A DNA stretch of 64,000 bases from Haloplanus aerogenes (GCF_003856835.1 NZ_CP034145.1:2356001-2420000); one strand, 5' to 3'. Shown: positions 16,677-25,649, counted from the first letter of the stretch. A program made the numbers and translations. Notes: generated by a model not told the origin, from the sequence alone.

Positions 16677-17294
16677 CTATCGTCGCCGCACCTCGACCAC
16701 AGCCACGCATTCGATCCGGAGCGCATCGTCGGCCCGACCGCCGAGGAGAGCGACAGTCCCGAAGGCGTACGTACCGTCGTCGAGCGCCTGCACGATGTAC
16801 GTCGTGTCGTCGGTCCGGGGCGTGGGATGGGGCTGGAGCGACAGCGACCACGTGTATCGCTGCCCGGGGTCGATGGTGCGCCACGCGTCGCTCGTCGATC
16901 CCGAGGCGATTCGATCCCAGCCATCTCCCGTCCGGCGGGCGATCCACCAGTCGTGCGGGTCGACCCCGACGGATCGATCCGGATGCTGATCGTGCAAGAC
17001 GAACTCGACCGTCTCGGCCGACAAATCGTCGGAGTCGGGTTCGAAAACGGGGGTAGAGGCGTTGAGGAAGACGCGGCTCCGGATTCGATCCTCGGACGGC
17101 CAGCAGACCGTCCGATCCGGGTCCGCGGCGAACGACGGACAGTTCGGGTCGGCGTCCGGCCGCTCGCCGTCGGTTCTCGAGGTGCCGGTGCCAGTCGCGC
17201 GATCACGTCCGTCGCTGCGCGGTGGGGTGATGCCGACACAGCCGGCAGTGGCGGAGAGCGATCCGAGCGTCGCGAGGACCGTGCGGCGCTGCAT
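16677..17294 (-). CDS. Tat lipoprotein of unknown function
   Basis: A 205-residue exported lipoprotein. MQRRTVLATLGSLSATAGC gives a twin-Arg signal and a lipobox Cys at residue 19. A Thr/Arg/Asp linker follows, then a domain with FVLHDQHPDRSVGVDPHDWW and WDRIASGSTSDAWRTIDPG, a beta-sandwich-like layout, and paired Cys (NCPSFA and VCWPSE). The ATG at 17294 is chosen over one 45 bases upstream because the signal peptide begins there. It converges with the NYN gene with almost no gap. Confidence 0.75.
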   Translation of the reverse strand: MQRRTVLATLGSLSATAGCVGITPPRSDGRDRATGTGTSRTDGERPDADPNCPSFAADPDRTVCWPSEDRIRSRVFLNASTPVFEPDSDDLSAETVEFVLHDQHPDRSVGVDPHDWWIARRTGDGWDRIASGSTSDAWRTIDPGQRYTWSLSLQPHPTPRTDDTTYIVQALDDGTYAFGTVALLGGRADDALRIECVAVVEVRRR

Positions 17295-17356
17295 ATTGGT
17301 CGGTGATCGCAGAGCGGTATGGGCTTCGTGGATGGTCAAAGAGCCGTATGCGTCAC

Positions 17357-18259
17357 CTACAACTCGTCATCGAGGACTCGCTCCTCGACCGACCGCCCGT
17401 TACGACGGTAGAACGCAGTGGCGTAGGTCTGCCGGAAGGCGAAAAACAGCGCCGTCGTCACCGCGGAGACGAGTGCGAGCGCGATCACTTCGGGCGTCGA
17501 GAGGCCGAGGCCTGCCCCGGCGAACATATCGGCCATCTGGGGAGCGCCGGCGCCGGCACCCGATCCGGGGCCGCCGGGGCTCATCCCGCCACCGATCGGG
17601 CCCGGCGTGTCGCCCGTTCCCGGCCCGCTCGTGAGGAAGCGATAGGCGGCGAAGCCGGAGACGGGGAGCGCGGCGAGACCGCCAAGGACGACCGTAATGA
17701 CGCTGTAGCCGAGCGTGCTGACGACGTTCCCGCGGACGAAGTCGACGCTGTCGGTGATGGCGTCGACGGGGCCGGCGTCGTCGACGACGACGATGACCGG
17801 GTAGAACTGGATGAGAAAGAGCACGACGAGATACGCGAGCGCCAGCAGGACGCCGAGCGCCGCGCCGACGAGGGCGGCCGGGCCGGCGCCGCCACCCCCG
17901 GCCACCAGCGCGACGAGGGCGAGGACGATGAACGCGACGCCGAACGCCAGTTGGATACCGAACTCGACGAGCGTGGCGAGCAGGATGTCGACGTACCGAT
18001 CCTTGCCGGTCGCGGTGAACGCGTCGAAGGCCGTGTCGCCGTCGAGCGCCTCGCGCGCCATCCCGAGGACGCCCGCGAGGACGAACGGCGTCACGAAGAA
18101 GGTGACTAGCTGGAGCAGGGCGGGGGCGAGGGGAATGCCCGCTAGCTGGAGGGCGCGCTGGGGGAGGACGACGAGCGCGTACGCGAGACCACCGAGGAAG
18201 AGGACCGGGTTGCGCGAGAGTGCCCCGGTCGCTGTACGGAGGGACTGAACCGCTGACAT
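17357..18259 (-). CDS. Haloarchaeal six-helix membrane protein (DUF7847-like)
   Basis: A 300-residue protein. It begins with SAVQSLRTATGALSRNPVLF, the typical amphipathic start of haloarchaeal proteins of this type, and then shows five to six membrane helices. A loop of about 40 residues that is Gly/Pro/Met-rich (GPGTGDTPGPIGGGMSPGGP) precedes the last helix, and a charged tail RRNGRSVEERVLDDEL ends the protein. I recall similar proteins as DUF7847/glycerophosphoryl-diester-phosphodiesterase membrane-domain-like. The ATG at 18259 gives the best N-terminus. Function unknown. Confidence 0.75.
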   Translation of the reverse strand: MSAVQSLRTATGALSRNPVLFLGGLAYALVVLPQRALQLAGIPLAPALLQLVTFFVTPFVLAGVLGMAREALDGDTAFDAFTATGKDRYVDILLATLVEFGIQLAFGVAFIVLALVALVAGGGGAGPAALVGAALGVLLALAYLVVLFLIQFYPVIVVVDDAGPVDAITDSVDFVRGNVVSTLGYSVITVVLGGLAALPVSGFAAYRFLTSGPGTGDTPGPIGGGMSPGGPGSGAGAGAPQMADMFAGAGLGLSTPEVIALALVSAVTTALFFAFRQTYATAFYRRNGRSVEERVLDDEL

Positions 18260-18350
18260 ACCCAAGCACGGGCGTAGCGGCCATATAAAACGTGGTGAGA
18301 CGGCAACGGGAGCGCCGCCAGTTATTACGCCAGCGTGTCGAGACTCGCCC

Positions 18351-18803
18351 ATGCGCGTCAGCGTCATCGGCGGTGGAACGGTCGACGAGGCGGCAGCCGA
18401 GCAGGCCCGAGCGGTCGGGCGGCTGCTCGGGGAGCGCGATCACGTCGTCGTCTGTGGTGGTCTCGGCGGCGTCATGGCGGCGGCCTGCGAGGGGGCGCAC
18501 GCCGCGGGCGGCGAGACGGTGGGTATCCTCCCGACGGCCGACCGCCGCGACGCCAACGAGTACGTCGACACCGCCATCGCGACGGGACTGGGACACGCCC
18601 GCAACGCGCTCGTGGTGATGAACGGCGACGCCGTCGTCGCCGTCGACGGCGGGGCGGGGACGCTCTCGGAACTCGGGTTCGCGGGCGTCTTCGACCGACC
18701 GGTGGCGGGTCTCGGCACCCACGACGCGCCCGGCGTCGAGGCCGTCGACTCGCCCGCGGAGGCAGTCGATTACGTGGAGTCCGCGTCGTCGTCCCAGCAC
18801 TGA
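18351..18803 (+). CDS. TIGR00725/LOG-like nucleotide-binding protein
   Basis: A 150-residue Rossmann-type protein of the TIGR00725 family, related to lysine-decarboxylase-like LOG proteins. MRVSVIGGGTVDEAAAEQAR is the N-terminal strand and loop, VVVCGGLGGVMAAACEGAHA the family's GGxxGxM motif, and AVDGGAGTLSELGFA the second phosphate-binding (GGxGT..E) motif. LOG proteins hydrolyse cytokinin-type nucleotides; for TIGR00725 members the substrate is not established. Its last 34 bases overlap the convergent trmO-like gene. Confidence 0.85.
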   Translation: MRVSVIGGGTVDEAAAEQARAVGRLLGERDHVVVCGGLGGVMAAACEGAHAAGGETVGILPTADRRDANEYVDTAIATGLGHARNALVVMNGDAVVAVDGGAGTLSELGFAGVFDRPVAGLGTHDAPGVEAVDSPAEAVDYVESASSSQH

Positions 18804-19177
18804 ACGTCGACCGGGACCTTGAGGTCGATCACCGGACTGCCGTCGGCCATGTCGACACCGCCGAGTCGGAGGCGGCCGGCCTCGTGATCGACCGACAGGA
18901 CCGAACACTCCGAGATGCAGACCGGGTTGGGCCGGGCGGGCGACCGCGACGTGAACACGCCACGGGCGGGGTCGCGATCCAGCGTCAACACCGACCTATC
19001 GGCGCGGTCGGCCCACCAGACGACGACAATCCGGTCGCCGTCGAAGCCGGCCAGTCCCTCGCGGTACTCGGGATTGAGGTCGACGACGCCCTCGGCGTCG
19101 TCGTGGAAGCCCTGTCGGGGCGCCTCGCTCGTCGTCTCGTAGGGCGTGTAGACGGTGCCGATGGGGTCACACTCCAT
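18770..19177 (-). CDS. trmO: tRNA m6t6A37 methyltransferase TrmO-like (TsaA/UPF0066)
   Basis: A 135-residue TrmO/TsaA-family beta-barrel protein. Hallmarks are PIGTVYTPYETTSEAPRQG at the N-terminus, GFDGDRIVVVWWADR, and GVFTSRSPARPNPVCISECS, the conserved SPxRPNPIG-type loop that binds S-adenosylmethionine. LRLGGVDMADGSPVIDLKVP is the family's G.D..DGTPVLDIKP motif. In bacteria TrmO methylates N6 of t6A37 in tRNA; archaeal homologues are assumed to act similarly. The single domain has the short archaeal length. It overlaps the TIGR00725 gene tail-to-tail. Confidence 0.88.
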   Translation of the reverse strand: MECDPIGTVYTPYETTSEAPRQGFHDDAEGVVDLNPEYREGLAGFDGDRIVVVWWADRADRSVLTLDRDPARGVFTSRSPARPNPVCISECSVLSVDHEAGRLRLGGVDMADGSPVIDLKVPVDVQCWDDDADST

Positions 19178-19233
19178 GTGACGACCACCCGCCGAGGACG
19201 CAAAAGGGCACGGGGCGGTGCGGGACCGACGCG

Positions 19234-21093
19234 TCAGATGCCGGCCTCGGCAGCACCGGTGTCGGAATCGGTCTCGCGGTCGGTCTCGGAATGGGCGTCG
19301 GTGTCGTCCCCGAACGCGTCGTCGATCAGCGTCACGTCCGAGAAGACGATTCTGGCCCCGCCGGTGCTCCCCGCGTGTGCCGCGGTCGTCCAGCCGTGCG
19401 CCTGTGCGATGGCGTCGACGATGGCCAGTCCCAGCCCCGTCCCGTCGGCGGTCGTGAACTCGTACTCGAAGACCGATTCGCGGTGTTCCGGCGGGATGCC
19501 CGGACCGTCGTCCTCGACGTAGAAGCCGTCCTCGTGACGACCGACCGTGATGGTGACGGCCGGGTCGTCGCTCGTCACTTCGCCGTCCGGAGTGCCGTGT
19601 TCCACGCTATCCCCGCGAGTGTTCGAGCGGGGAGTGGTCGAGCCGTGCTCCACACTATTCCGAAACAGATTCTCGAAGACGTTCAACAGCCGCGTCCGAT
19701 CCGCGGACACCGAGACGTGGTCGTCGATGTCGAGGGTGAGCGTCGCGTCGGCGGTGTCGGTCGTCTGCCACGCGCCTTCCGCCACGTCGACCAGCGAGAC
19801 GCGCTGGCGGTCGTCGATCGTCCGGCCCTCGCGGGAGAGCGTCAGGAGGTCGTCGATGATCCGGTCGATGCGGTCGAGCGACCCGATCACGTGTTCCAGA
19901 TGGTTCGGATCGTCGTTCTCCAGCGCCAGTTCGGTCCGCCCCCGGGCGACGTTGAGCGGGTTTCGGATGTCGTGCGAGAGGGTGCTCGCGAACCGTTCGA
20001 GCTGTGCCTTCTGCCGTTCGAGGTCGCGAATCCGACGCTGGCGGTCGGTTATGTCTCGGACGACGACGGCGTACCCCCGGAGCCGACCGTCCGTGTTCAG
20101 TCGGGTTACCGTGACGGAGTACTCGCGTGGTGTCGACCCGTCGTATCGGGTGAACGTGGACACGAACGGCGACGACGTGGTGGTGCCGGTGGGGACGGGA
20201 TCCGTTCGTCCGCCGTCGGTGCGCGCCTCGTCGTCGAGGAGAGCCGGGAGTACGGTGTCGATTCGCTGGCCTCGATTCCCGCCCAGTTCGGGGAACGTCA
20301 CGGCGGCGGCGTCGTTGTAGTCGAGGAGGCGGCGCTCGTCGTCGACGACGAGGACCCGTTCGTCGAGCGCCTCGAACACCGCCTCACGGGCGAGCGGGAC
20401 CACGTCGAACAGCTGATACCGGTACACTGCCCATCCGGCGAGGGCGGCCGTCCAGGCCGAGCCGACGACGAACCCGCCGTCGAGCGGGCCGACGAGCAGT
20501 CCCGTGAACCAGAGGCTCGACACGACGAACGGCGAGACGAAGCCGATGAGCAAGACGAGCGTCTGCATCCACCGCCCTTCACGACGGGCGAGAAAGCGAT
20601 AGCCCAGCATTCCGACGGCGGCGTAGTAGGCGACGAAGGAGGGGAGCGTCAGGAGACCGAACGCCGTCGTCGGCGTGGCGGTCAGGTGTGGTACCGTCGT
20701 CCCGACCATCTGATAGCCGTCGCGGGCGAGATGGTGTATCGGATTCGTCACTTCGAGCCCGACGACGACAGCCGCGTAGATGCCGACGCCAGCCAGCAAC
20801 TGACGGGGAAGGTGGCGGCGATTGTCCGAGAAGGCGAGCGCGAACAGGAAGAACACGACCGGGACGAGCAGACTCAGCCCCGTATGCAGCGCGTAGAACA
20901 GAACCGAGAGCGACCGCGTCGGCGCGAGTAGCTCCGCGACGACGAGCAGTCCGAGCGGTGGATGCAGCGCCAACAGGAGGACGAACAGCTGACCCGACAG
21001 GTCGAGGTCGGTCGACCACAGCCACGCGGCGACAGCCGTCACGAAGCCACTGGTCAGGAGAATCGCCCCGATGTAGAGCGTCTCGGCGTTCAT
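19234..21093 (-). CDS. Sensor histidine kinase with 7TM N-terminus and PAS domain
   Basis: A 619-residue kinase. Residues 1-230 carry about seven membrane helices (histidine-kinase N-terminal 7TM type). A PAS domain (about 235-350) follows with ALDERVLVVDDERRLLDYND. The HisKA dimerisation domain has phospho-acceptor H374 in LSHDIRNPLN. HATPase motifs are NLFRNSVEHGS (N box), VEDDGPGIPPEHR (G1) and GTGLGLAIVDAIAQAHGW (G2). Between two near-identical VEHG motifs in the N box lies a short spacer (see findings). No cognate receiver gene is adjacent. It probably senses a membrane or small-molecule cue. Confidence 0.9.
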   Translation of the reverse strand: MNAETLYIGAILLTSGFVTAVAAWLWSTDLDLSGQLFVLLLALHPPLGLLVVAELLAPTRSLSVLFYALHTGLSLLVPVVFFLFALAFSDNRRHLPRQLLAGVGIYAAVVVGLEVTNPIHHLARDGYQMVGTTVPHLTATPTTAFGLLTLPSFVAYYAAVGMLGYRFLARREGRWMQTLVLLIGFVSPFVVSSLWFTGLLVGPLDGGFVVGSAWTAALAGWAVYRYQLFDVVPLAREAVFEALDERVLVVDDERRLLDYNDAAAVTFPELGGNRGQRIDTVLPALLDDEARTDGGRTDPVPTGTTTSSPFVSTFTRYDGSTPREYSVTVTRLNTDGRLRGYAVVVRDITDRQRRIRDLERQKAQLERFASTLSHDIRNPLNVARGRTELALENDDPNHLEHVIGSLDRIDRIIDDLLTLSREGRTIDDRQRVSLVDVAEGAWQTTDTADATLTLDIDDHVSVSADRTRLLNVFENLFRNSVEHGSTTPRSNTRGDSVEHGTPDGEVTSDDPAVTITVGRHEDGFYVEDDGPGIPPEHRESVFEYEFTTADGTGLGLAIVDAIAQAHGWTTAAHAGSTGGARIVFSDVTLIDDAFGDDTDAHSETDRETDSDTGAAEAGI

Positions 21094-21246
21094 CCACCCA
21101 CCGTCTCATACGCTCCGCAGGAGAGGGGGATAATCTTGGTGGTTAGTAAAATACATCTGACGTTTCTCAGCGACCGTTATCGGCGGTCGGCGAGGCGTGA
21201 ATCGGACGACGTGGACCGGTGGTGGCGACGACGTGTTAGAAATCCG

Positions 21247-22281
21247 TCACCAGGTCCCGTGGAAGGTGTCGAACGAGAGGGAGTCGAGAGGCTCGTCGCC
21301 GACGGCGATGCGGTACTCGCCCGGCGTGAGCATCGGCTTGTGGAACTGCGGACCGTCGTCGGTCGTGATCCGTGGACAGCCCGTGTTGACGAAGGCGTCC
21401 ATGTCGAAGTTGCGGAGGCGGTCCGGGGTCACCTCGTCCATCGTGATGAGGTAGGTGTCGTCGTTGTCGTTAACGATTTCCTCAGCCATATCCCAGCGCC
21501 CCTGCCCGATCTTGGTGCAGAAGATGACGCCCCACTTCTCGGCGTCCATCGCCCGGTGAACGGCGCCGTAGCGTTGCTTCATGAACTTCTCCGTGTCCGC
21601 GACGGTGACGACGTTGTTGACGGGGTCAGCGATGACCACCTTCTTGTCCGGGTGCTCCATCGCCAGCCCGAGCGGGTGGAACTTGCCGCCGCCGACGTAG
21701 AGCACCTGATCGGCGTCGATATCGGCCGAGGCGTAGTTACAGCCGAGCACCTGCCCCTCGTGGGTGAGGCGGTCGTCGCCCTTGCGGGTGTGGACGTTGT
21801 AACCCTCGTCTTCGAGCCACTCCTTCATCTCGTCGAAGCGGTTCATGTGCTGAGCCGTCGTGACGAGACCGACGTCGTCCTCGGGGAGTTCGTCGAGGGC
21901 GTCCTCCATCATCGGGAAGGGGTCGACGTTCGAGAACAGGGGGACGTAGATGATCTTGTCCGACTCCTTCATCGGCGAGTGACCGAAGTGGACGAACACG
22001 TCCGTCCGGCGCATGAGGTAGGTGTCGAGGTCGCAGGCGCCGTAACAGGGCTGACCGGAGAGCATGTAGGTCACGTCGTCGTCGGTCAGCGCTCGGAGGT
22101 CGTCGGCGACGGCGGGGCCGCGCCGTTTCAGCCCCTCGGGGAACTGGAGGCCGACCTTCGTGGCGCCGCGTTCCTCGACCGCCTCGACGATGCGGTCGAG
22201 TTCGTAATCCCACTCCCGGTCGTGTTTGAGCGACATCCCCGTGTTTCGGAGATCCCCCTCGGAAGATACGTCCTGACTCAT
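21247..22281 (-). CDS. dph2: Diphthamide biosynthesis enzyme Dph2 (2-(3-amino-3-carboxypropyl)histidine synthase)
   Basis: A 344-residue radical-SAM-like enzyme that transfers the aminocarboxypropyl group of SAM to the target His of elongation factor 2, the first step of diphthamide synthesis. The three Fe-S ligand cysteines expected for archaeal Dph2 are visible: C79 in SGQPCYGACDLD (with C83 nearby), C181 in VLGCNYASAD and C302 in NTGCPRITTDD. VGLQFPEGLKRR and LYVGGGKFHPLGLAM are family motifs. Length is typical for the homodimeric archaeal enzyme. It is a core gene with no operon partner visible. Confidence 0.93.
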   Translation of the reverse strand: MSQDVSSEGDLRNTGMSLKHDREWDYELDRIVEAVEERGATKVGLQFPEGLKRRGPAVADDLRALTDDDVTYMLSGQPCYGACDLDTYLMRRTDVFVHFGHSPMKESDKIIYVPLFSNVDPFPMMEDALDELPEDDVGLVTTAQHMNRFDEMKEWLEDEGYNVHTRKGDDRLTHEGQVLGCNYASADIDADQVLYVGGGKFHPLGLAMEHPDKKVVIADPVNNVVTVADTEKFMKQRYGAVHRAMDAEKWGVIFCTKIGQGRWDMAEEIVNDNDDTYLITMDEVTPDRLRNFDMDAFVNTGCPRITTDDGPQFHKPMLTPGEYRIAVGDEPLDSLSFDTFHGTW

Positions 22282-22333
22282 TGCCCGTTCGTTGCCGTCG
22301 TGGCCGGTTAAGGGCCGCGCTTCGGGGTGGCGG

Positions 22334-23401
22334 CTACGCCGACACCTCTCGGCCCGTGATCTGTGAGACGCGCTCGATCGCCTGTGGTGCCAACCGCTCG
22401 GAGTAGCCCGCCGCGAACGCGACGAGCAACAGCAGCGCCGGAGAGACGTCGGTAGCGGCGGCGGCGGTAACGTTGACCACCTCCGCCGTGAGCCCGAAAT
22501 ACAGGGCGACTGCGGAGAGGCTCCCGATGAACACGCGGGCGAGCACCACGCCGAGCGGCGTGAAGTTCTGGGGCACCTTCATCGACGTGGCGGTTTTCGA
22601 GACGGAGCGCACGCCGAACAGTGACGCCCCGAGTGCACCCAGCAAGGGAACGTAGAGGGCGAACGTCGGGATCGTCACGTCCGCCACCGCGAGCGGGTTC
22701 GCTCGCGTCACACCGAGCATGAAGACCGTCAGCGCGACGATGCCGATGCCGAGCAGGTATCGCAACTGCCGCTGGAGGTAGCGCCGTTTGGCGTGGTTGC
22801 TCTGGTTGGCCTCGTCGACGAGGTGGCGGGCACGCATCACTGCGCTCACCGGGGGGTGTCGCCGCACCTGCCCGCTCCGGTCGAGCAGGAGGTCGGAGAC
22901 GGCCTCGCGTCGCCATCCACTCAGTCGATCCATCGCCTCGCGGTGAATCTCCACGGTCCGTTCCCGAACCAGATCCGTCTCCCCGTCGGTCAGCCGGTCG
23001 TACGCCGCGTAGACGTAGAGATCGACCCGCCGAGCCGCGTGAAAGCAGACCCAGCCCTGATCGATGTGCCCCCGCTGGAGGTGGCTGGCCGCTCGGTCGA
23101 GCAAGGTCTCGACGTGGGTGACGACGTCGCGGTCGACCGCTGGCCCATCGCCACGGGCGGCTTCGAGCCGATCCAGTTCGTCTAGCAGCGCGCCGAACTC
23201 CGCGCAGTACGCCGTCAGCGTCCCGTCGAGACGGTCGTATGCCGTCCCGCTTCCGCGGTCGTGCCACCAGTTCCGCAGTCGCTCGGCGGGCCCGGGCGTC
23301 GCTCGCGGCGCACACCCACGTAACGCCGCGTCCTCCGTCGCTGGCGGTGTCCCCCGTAACGACTCCTCTCCGTCGGTCGCCGGTGGTGTCTCGGTGACCA
23401 T
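22334..23401 (-). CDS. Haloarchaeal membrane protein with cytosolic helical domain
   Basis: A 355-residue protein. The first 200 residues are polar and helical (HDRGSGTAYDRLDGTLTAYC; HVETLLDRAASHLQRGHIDQ; YAAYDRLTDGETDLVRERTV) and look cytosolic. RRYLQRQLRYLLGIGIVALT opens the membrane part, which has four helices including LYVPLLGALGASLFGVRSVS and LLLLVAFAAGYSERLAPQAI, ending in ERVSQITGREVSA. The GYSERLAP.AI..V motif is common at the C-terminus of haloarchaeal proteins of this type, but the role is unknown. Its start lies 42 bases from a MITE-like repeat. Confidence 0.7.
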   Translation of the reverse strand: MVTETPPATDGEESLRGTPPATEDAALRGCAPRATPGPAERLRNWWHDRGSGTAYDRLDGTLTAYCAEFGALLDELDRLEAARGDGPAVDRDVVTHVETLLDRAASHLQRGHIDQGWVCFHAARRVDLYVYAAYDRLTDGETDLVRERTVEIHREAMDRLSGWRREAVSDLLLDRSGQVRRHPPVSAVMRARHLVDEANQSNHAKRRYLQRQLRYLLGIGIVALTVFMLGVTRANPLAVADVTIPTFALYVPLLGALGASLFGVRSVSKTATSMKVPQNFTPLGVVLARVFIGSLSAVALYFGLTAEVVNVTAAAATDVSPALLLLVAFAAGYSERLAPQAIERVSQITGREVSA

Positions 23402-23442
23402 ACTACAATACAATGACAGGAGAGGAGATAGCCGTTCGCCTC

Positions 23443-23524
23443 ATACGGTTTATTGTAAGTCAGTACCGGTGGTTCGCCGGACTGTTTCGGCGAACCACCG
23501 GTACACAGTTACAATAATCCGTAT
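23443..23524. repeat. 82-bp palindromic MITE-like element, copy 1
   Basis: An 82-base near-perfect inverted repeat. The outer arms are ATACGGTTTATTGTAA and, as complement, ATACGGATTATTGTAA; the inner arms are TACCGGTGGTTCGCC, with a 10-base loop. It has no coding capacity. Two further copies of identical length are at 48273 and 56303. Its last T forms part of the cetZ stop codon (TGA on the minus strand, 23524-23526). As RNA it would fold into one long hairpin and might also end transcription of cetZ. Confidence 0.85.
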
Positions 23525-24702
23525 CAGAAGAGGGGGTCGAGATCCTCGTCGCCGTCGTCGGCCTCCCCGCTCCACGTCAGGTCACGTAGCGCCTCGGGGG
23601 CGTCGGCGTCGGCTTCGAGTTCCCGCACCCGCTGCTGCGTCTCGACGGCCGTCGCTTTCAGTTCCTCGATCCGGGGCACGTCGCTCACGCCCGAGAGGAG
23701 TACCACGGCGGCGACGTAGCCGGAGTCGAGGGGGTAGTCGCCGCCGCGGATCTCCATACTTCCCGTGGTCTCTTCGAGCCAGCGGCGTGCGCGTTCGATC
23801 CCGCGTCGGTCGAGATACGCGGGTGGCCCGGCGGCGACGAGCAGGCCGCGTTCGACGCCCGCGAGTTCGCAGGGGAGAGTCAACCGGCCGAGCGCCGCCC
23901 GGCGAACCGTCGTGAGGATGCGATTCGTCGAATCGCCCACGTCCGGCGCCGGTTGCCGCCGGGCGAAGAGCCGCGGTTTGGGGCGGTCGACCGCCGTCGC
24001 CGCGTAGCCGAGGGTCGAGATACCTCCGCTCCCGAGCGTGTTGATGATCTCGCTGGCGTCGACGACCGACTCGCCGACCGCCTGTCCCTCCTTCACCTCG
24101 CCGGCCGAGAAGAGCACGCCGAGGCGGCGGGCGATCTCCGCGTTGAGCCGGTCGTAGCTGGTACGGAGGCTCTCGCCACCCTCGCGCCACGCGTCGTTGT
24201 CGAAGAGGAGCAGGTTGTCCACCTGATCCACCAGCGTCACGAACGAGCGTGCGGCGTTGAGCGTGTAGATGTTCCCCTCGGTTCGGCTCGGGAGGATGCC
24301 GAGGCCGTAGACGGGTTCGGCGTGTCGCCGCCGGAGTTCGCGAGCGATCACGGGCGCGGCGCCGCTCCCCGTGCCACCGCCGAGACCGGCGATCACGAGG
24401 AAGGCGTCGATTTCGTGGACCGCCACGTCGTCGACGGCGCGCATCACTTCGGTCAGGTCGTCGCGCGCCACGTCGGCACCGAGTTCGTTGTCCGCGCCCG
24501 TGCCGTGCCCCTTCAACCGTGCGCCGCCGATCAACACCCGACGCTCCAGTGGCGTGGCCTCCAGACCGACGAGGTCCGCCCGCGCAGTGTTGACGGCGAT
24601 GGCGTCCGCGACGAACCCAACCTCCGCCCGCCGGTCGTACATCATGATCGCCTCCATCACCTTCCCACCGGCCTGCCCGGCGCCGACGAGCGCGAGTTTC
24701 AT
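23524..24702 (-). CDS. cetZ: CetZ-type tubulin/FtsZ-superfamily GTPase
   Basis: A 392-residue tubulin-superfamily protein. The N-terminus MKLALVGAGQAGGKVMEAIM fits CetZ. AVNTARADLVGL and VLIGGARLKGHGTGADNELG are CetZ-specific, GGGTGSG (108-114) is the tubulin signature that binds GTP phosphates, and NLLLFDNDAWREGGESL and GESVVDASEIINTLGSGGIS follow. The C-terminal tail is acidic. CetZ proteins form cytoskeletal filaments controlling haloarchaeal cell shape and motility. The paralogue type (CetZ1, CetZ2 or other) cannot be fixed. The stop codon abuts a palindromic repeat. Confidence 0.92.
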   Translation of the reverse strand: MKLALVGAGQAGGKVMEAIMMYDRRAEVGFVADAIAVNTARADLVGLEATPLERRVLIGGARLKGHGTGADNELGADVARDDLTEVMRAVDDVAVHEIDAFLVIAGLGGGTGSGAAPVIARELRRRHAEPVYGLGILPSRTEGNIYTLNAARSFVTLVDQVDNLLLFDNDAWREGGESLRTSYDRLNAEIARRLGVLFSAGEVKEGQAVGESVVDASEIINTLGSGGISTLGYAATAVDRPKPRLFARRQPAPDVGDSTNRILTTVRRAALGRLTLPCELAGVERGLLVAAGPPAYLDRRGIERARRWLEETTGSMEIRGGDYPLDSGYVAAVVLLSGVSDVPRIEELKATAVETQQRVRELEADADAPEALRDLTWSGEADDGDEDLDPLF

Positions 24703-24747
24703 CGACGACGTGTACACGAGCCGAGCGTAAGAATCGCGGGGTCGACC

Positions 24748-24903
24748 TCACGACCGATACCGGTGGATGGCAATCAGAAAGACCAGCAGGAGGGGGAGTA
24801 CCGGAGCCGCGACGTCCAGCGGAGCGACGAGCAGGAGGAACGACGCCATCACGACGAACTCGACGGCGACGAGGAGGCTCAGGGTGTCGGCAGGGCTGGG
24901 CAT
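24748..24903 (-). CDS. Small two-helix membrane protein
   Basis: A 51-residue protein from ATG 24903. Two hydrophobic stretches (LSLLVAVEFVVMASFLLLVA and APVLPLLLVFLIAIHRYRS) are separated by a short PLDV turn, with a basic C-terminal end. It starts 45 bases upstream of cetZ on the same strand and may be co-transcribed with it. Its small size makes the call moderate; the clean hydrophobic pattern and haloarchaeal codon use favour a real gene. Confidence 0.55.
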   Translation of the reverse strand: MPSPADTLSLLVAVEFVVMASFLLLVAPLDVAAPVLPLLLVFLIAIHRYRS

Positions 24904-24980
24904 CGTCCGAACCGGTCGGACAGGAAAAGTGTAACGTGGTACCAATCACCTATTTTGGTCTGGGTGGGATTGTACGCCCG

Positions 24981-25280
24981 ATGCCCTCCACAGTCACCAA
25001 CGTCGTATTTAGCGAGCCAGCCGGGCGACTCAACGCGGTCGTGATGTTCTCGGGGGCGCTCGTGTTCGCCAGCCTCTACGCCTACAACGTGCTGCGGGGC
25101 GATGCCGCCGCAGCCAACTGGTTACTCGTCATGATCGCCGGGTGTGCGCTGTCCGGTATCGCCGAATCCCTACCGAAAGATCGGCGACAGATGGCCGGGA
25201 CGCTCCGCGTCACCGCGATTCTCGTCTTTGCCAGTCTGATCGCGAGTGTGATCGTCGCCCCCGAGTTCGTCGTCGGATAG
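24981..25280 (+). CDS. Small haloarchaeal membrane protein
   Basis: A 99-residue protein with three helices: VVMFSGALVFASLYAYNVL, NWLLVMIAGCALSGIAESLP and TLRVTAILVFASLIASVIVA. The loop ESLPKDRRQMAGTLR is conserved-looking. The ATG at 24981 is preferred over an in-frame GTG at 24936. It is divergent from the small membrane protein and cetZ, sharing a promoter region of about 77 bases. Function unknown. Confidence 0.65.
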   Translation: MPSTVTNVVFSEPAGRLNAVVMFSGALVFASLYAYNVLRGDAAAANWLLVMIAGCALSGIAESLPKDRRQMAGTLRVTAILVFASLIASVIVAPEFVVG

Positions 25281-25373
25281 CGGTGGCTCGTCGATACAAC
25301 CGAACGTGAAGTTTTGCGAGGGAAGAGCGCTCCGAGAGCGGTCTTCCGCATCTTCCGGCGTGCGCCGGAGCGA

Positions 25374-25457
25374 TGCGAGGGAAGGGATTTGAACCCTTGG
25401 ACCTCTACAGGAGCGGATCTTGAGTCCGCCGCCGTTTCCAGGCTTGGCTACCCTCGC
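25374..25457 (-). tRNA. tRNA-Leu (anticodon CAA)
   Basis: Read on the minus strand this folds as a class II tRNA. The acceptor stem GCGAGGG pairs with CCCTCGC with A as discriminator. The D arm is AGCCAAGCCTGG, the anticodon arm GCGGA-CTCAAGA-TCCGC has anticodon CAA, there is a long variable arm (TCCTGTAGAGGT), and the T arm contains GGGTTCAAATCCC. It decodes UUG. No intron is present in the anticodon loop. A truncated IS200/IS605 element lies a few hundred bases away. Confidence 0.95.
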
Positions 25458-25649
25458 ACGCACTGCGGCCGTAGACGACCACGTGGGTTCAAGCCACCGA
25501 TTTTCCCCGACGAGGACTTCACCGGAACAATTGTGTGTATTAGTAACGTATGCCAGCAGACCGGTCGATGCCACGAGAACGTACCGGGCGACCAGCACCG
25601 AACCGCTGACGCGAAACGGACCCGGTGCGGGGTACAACCGAAGCTCCCT

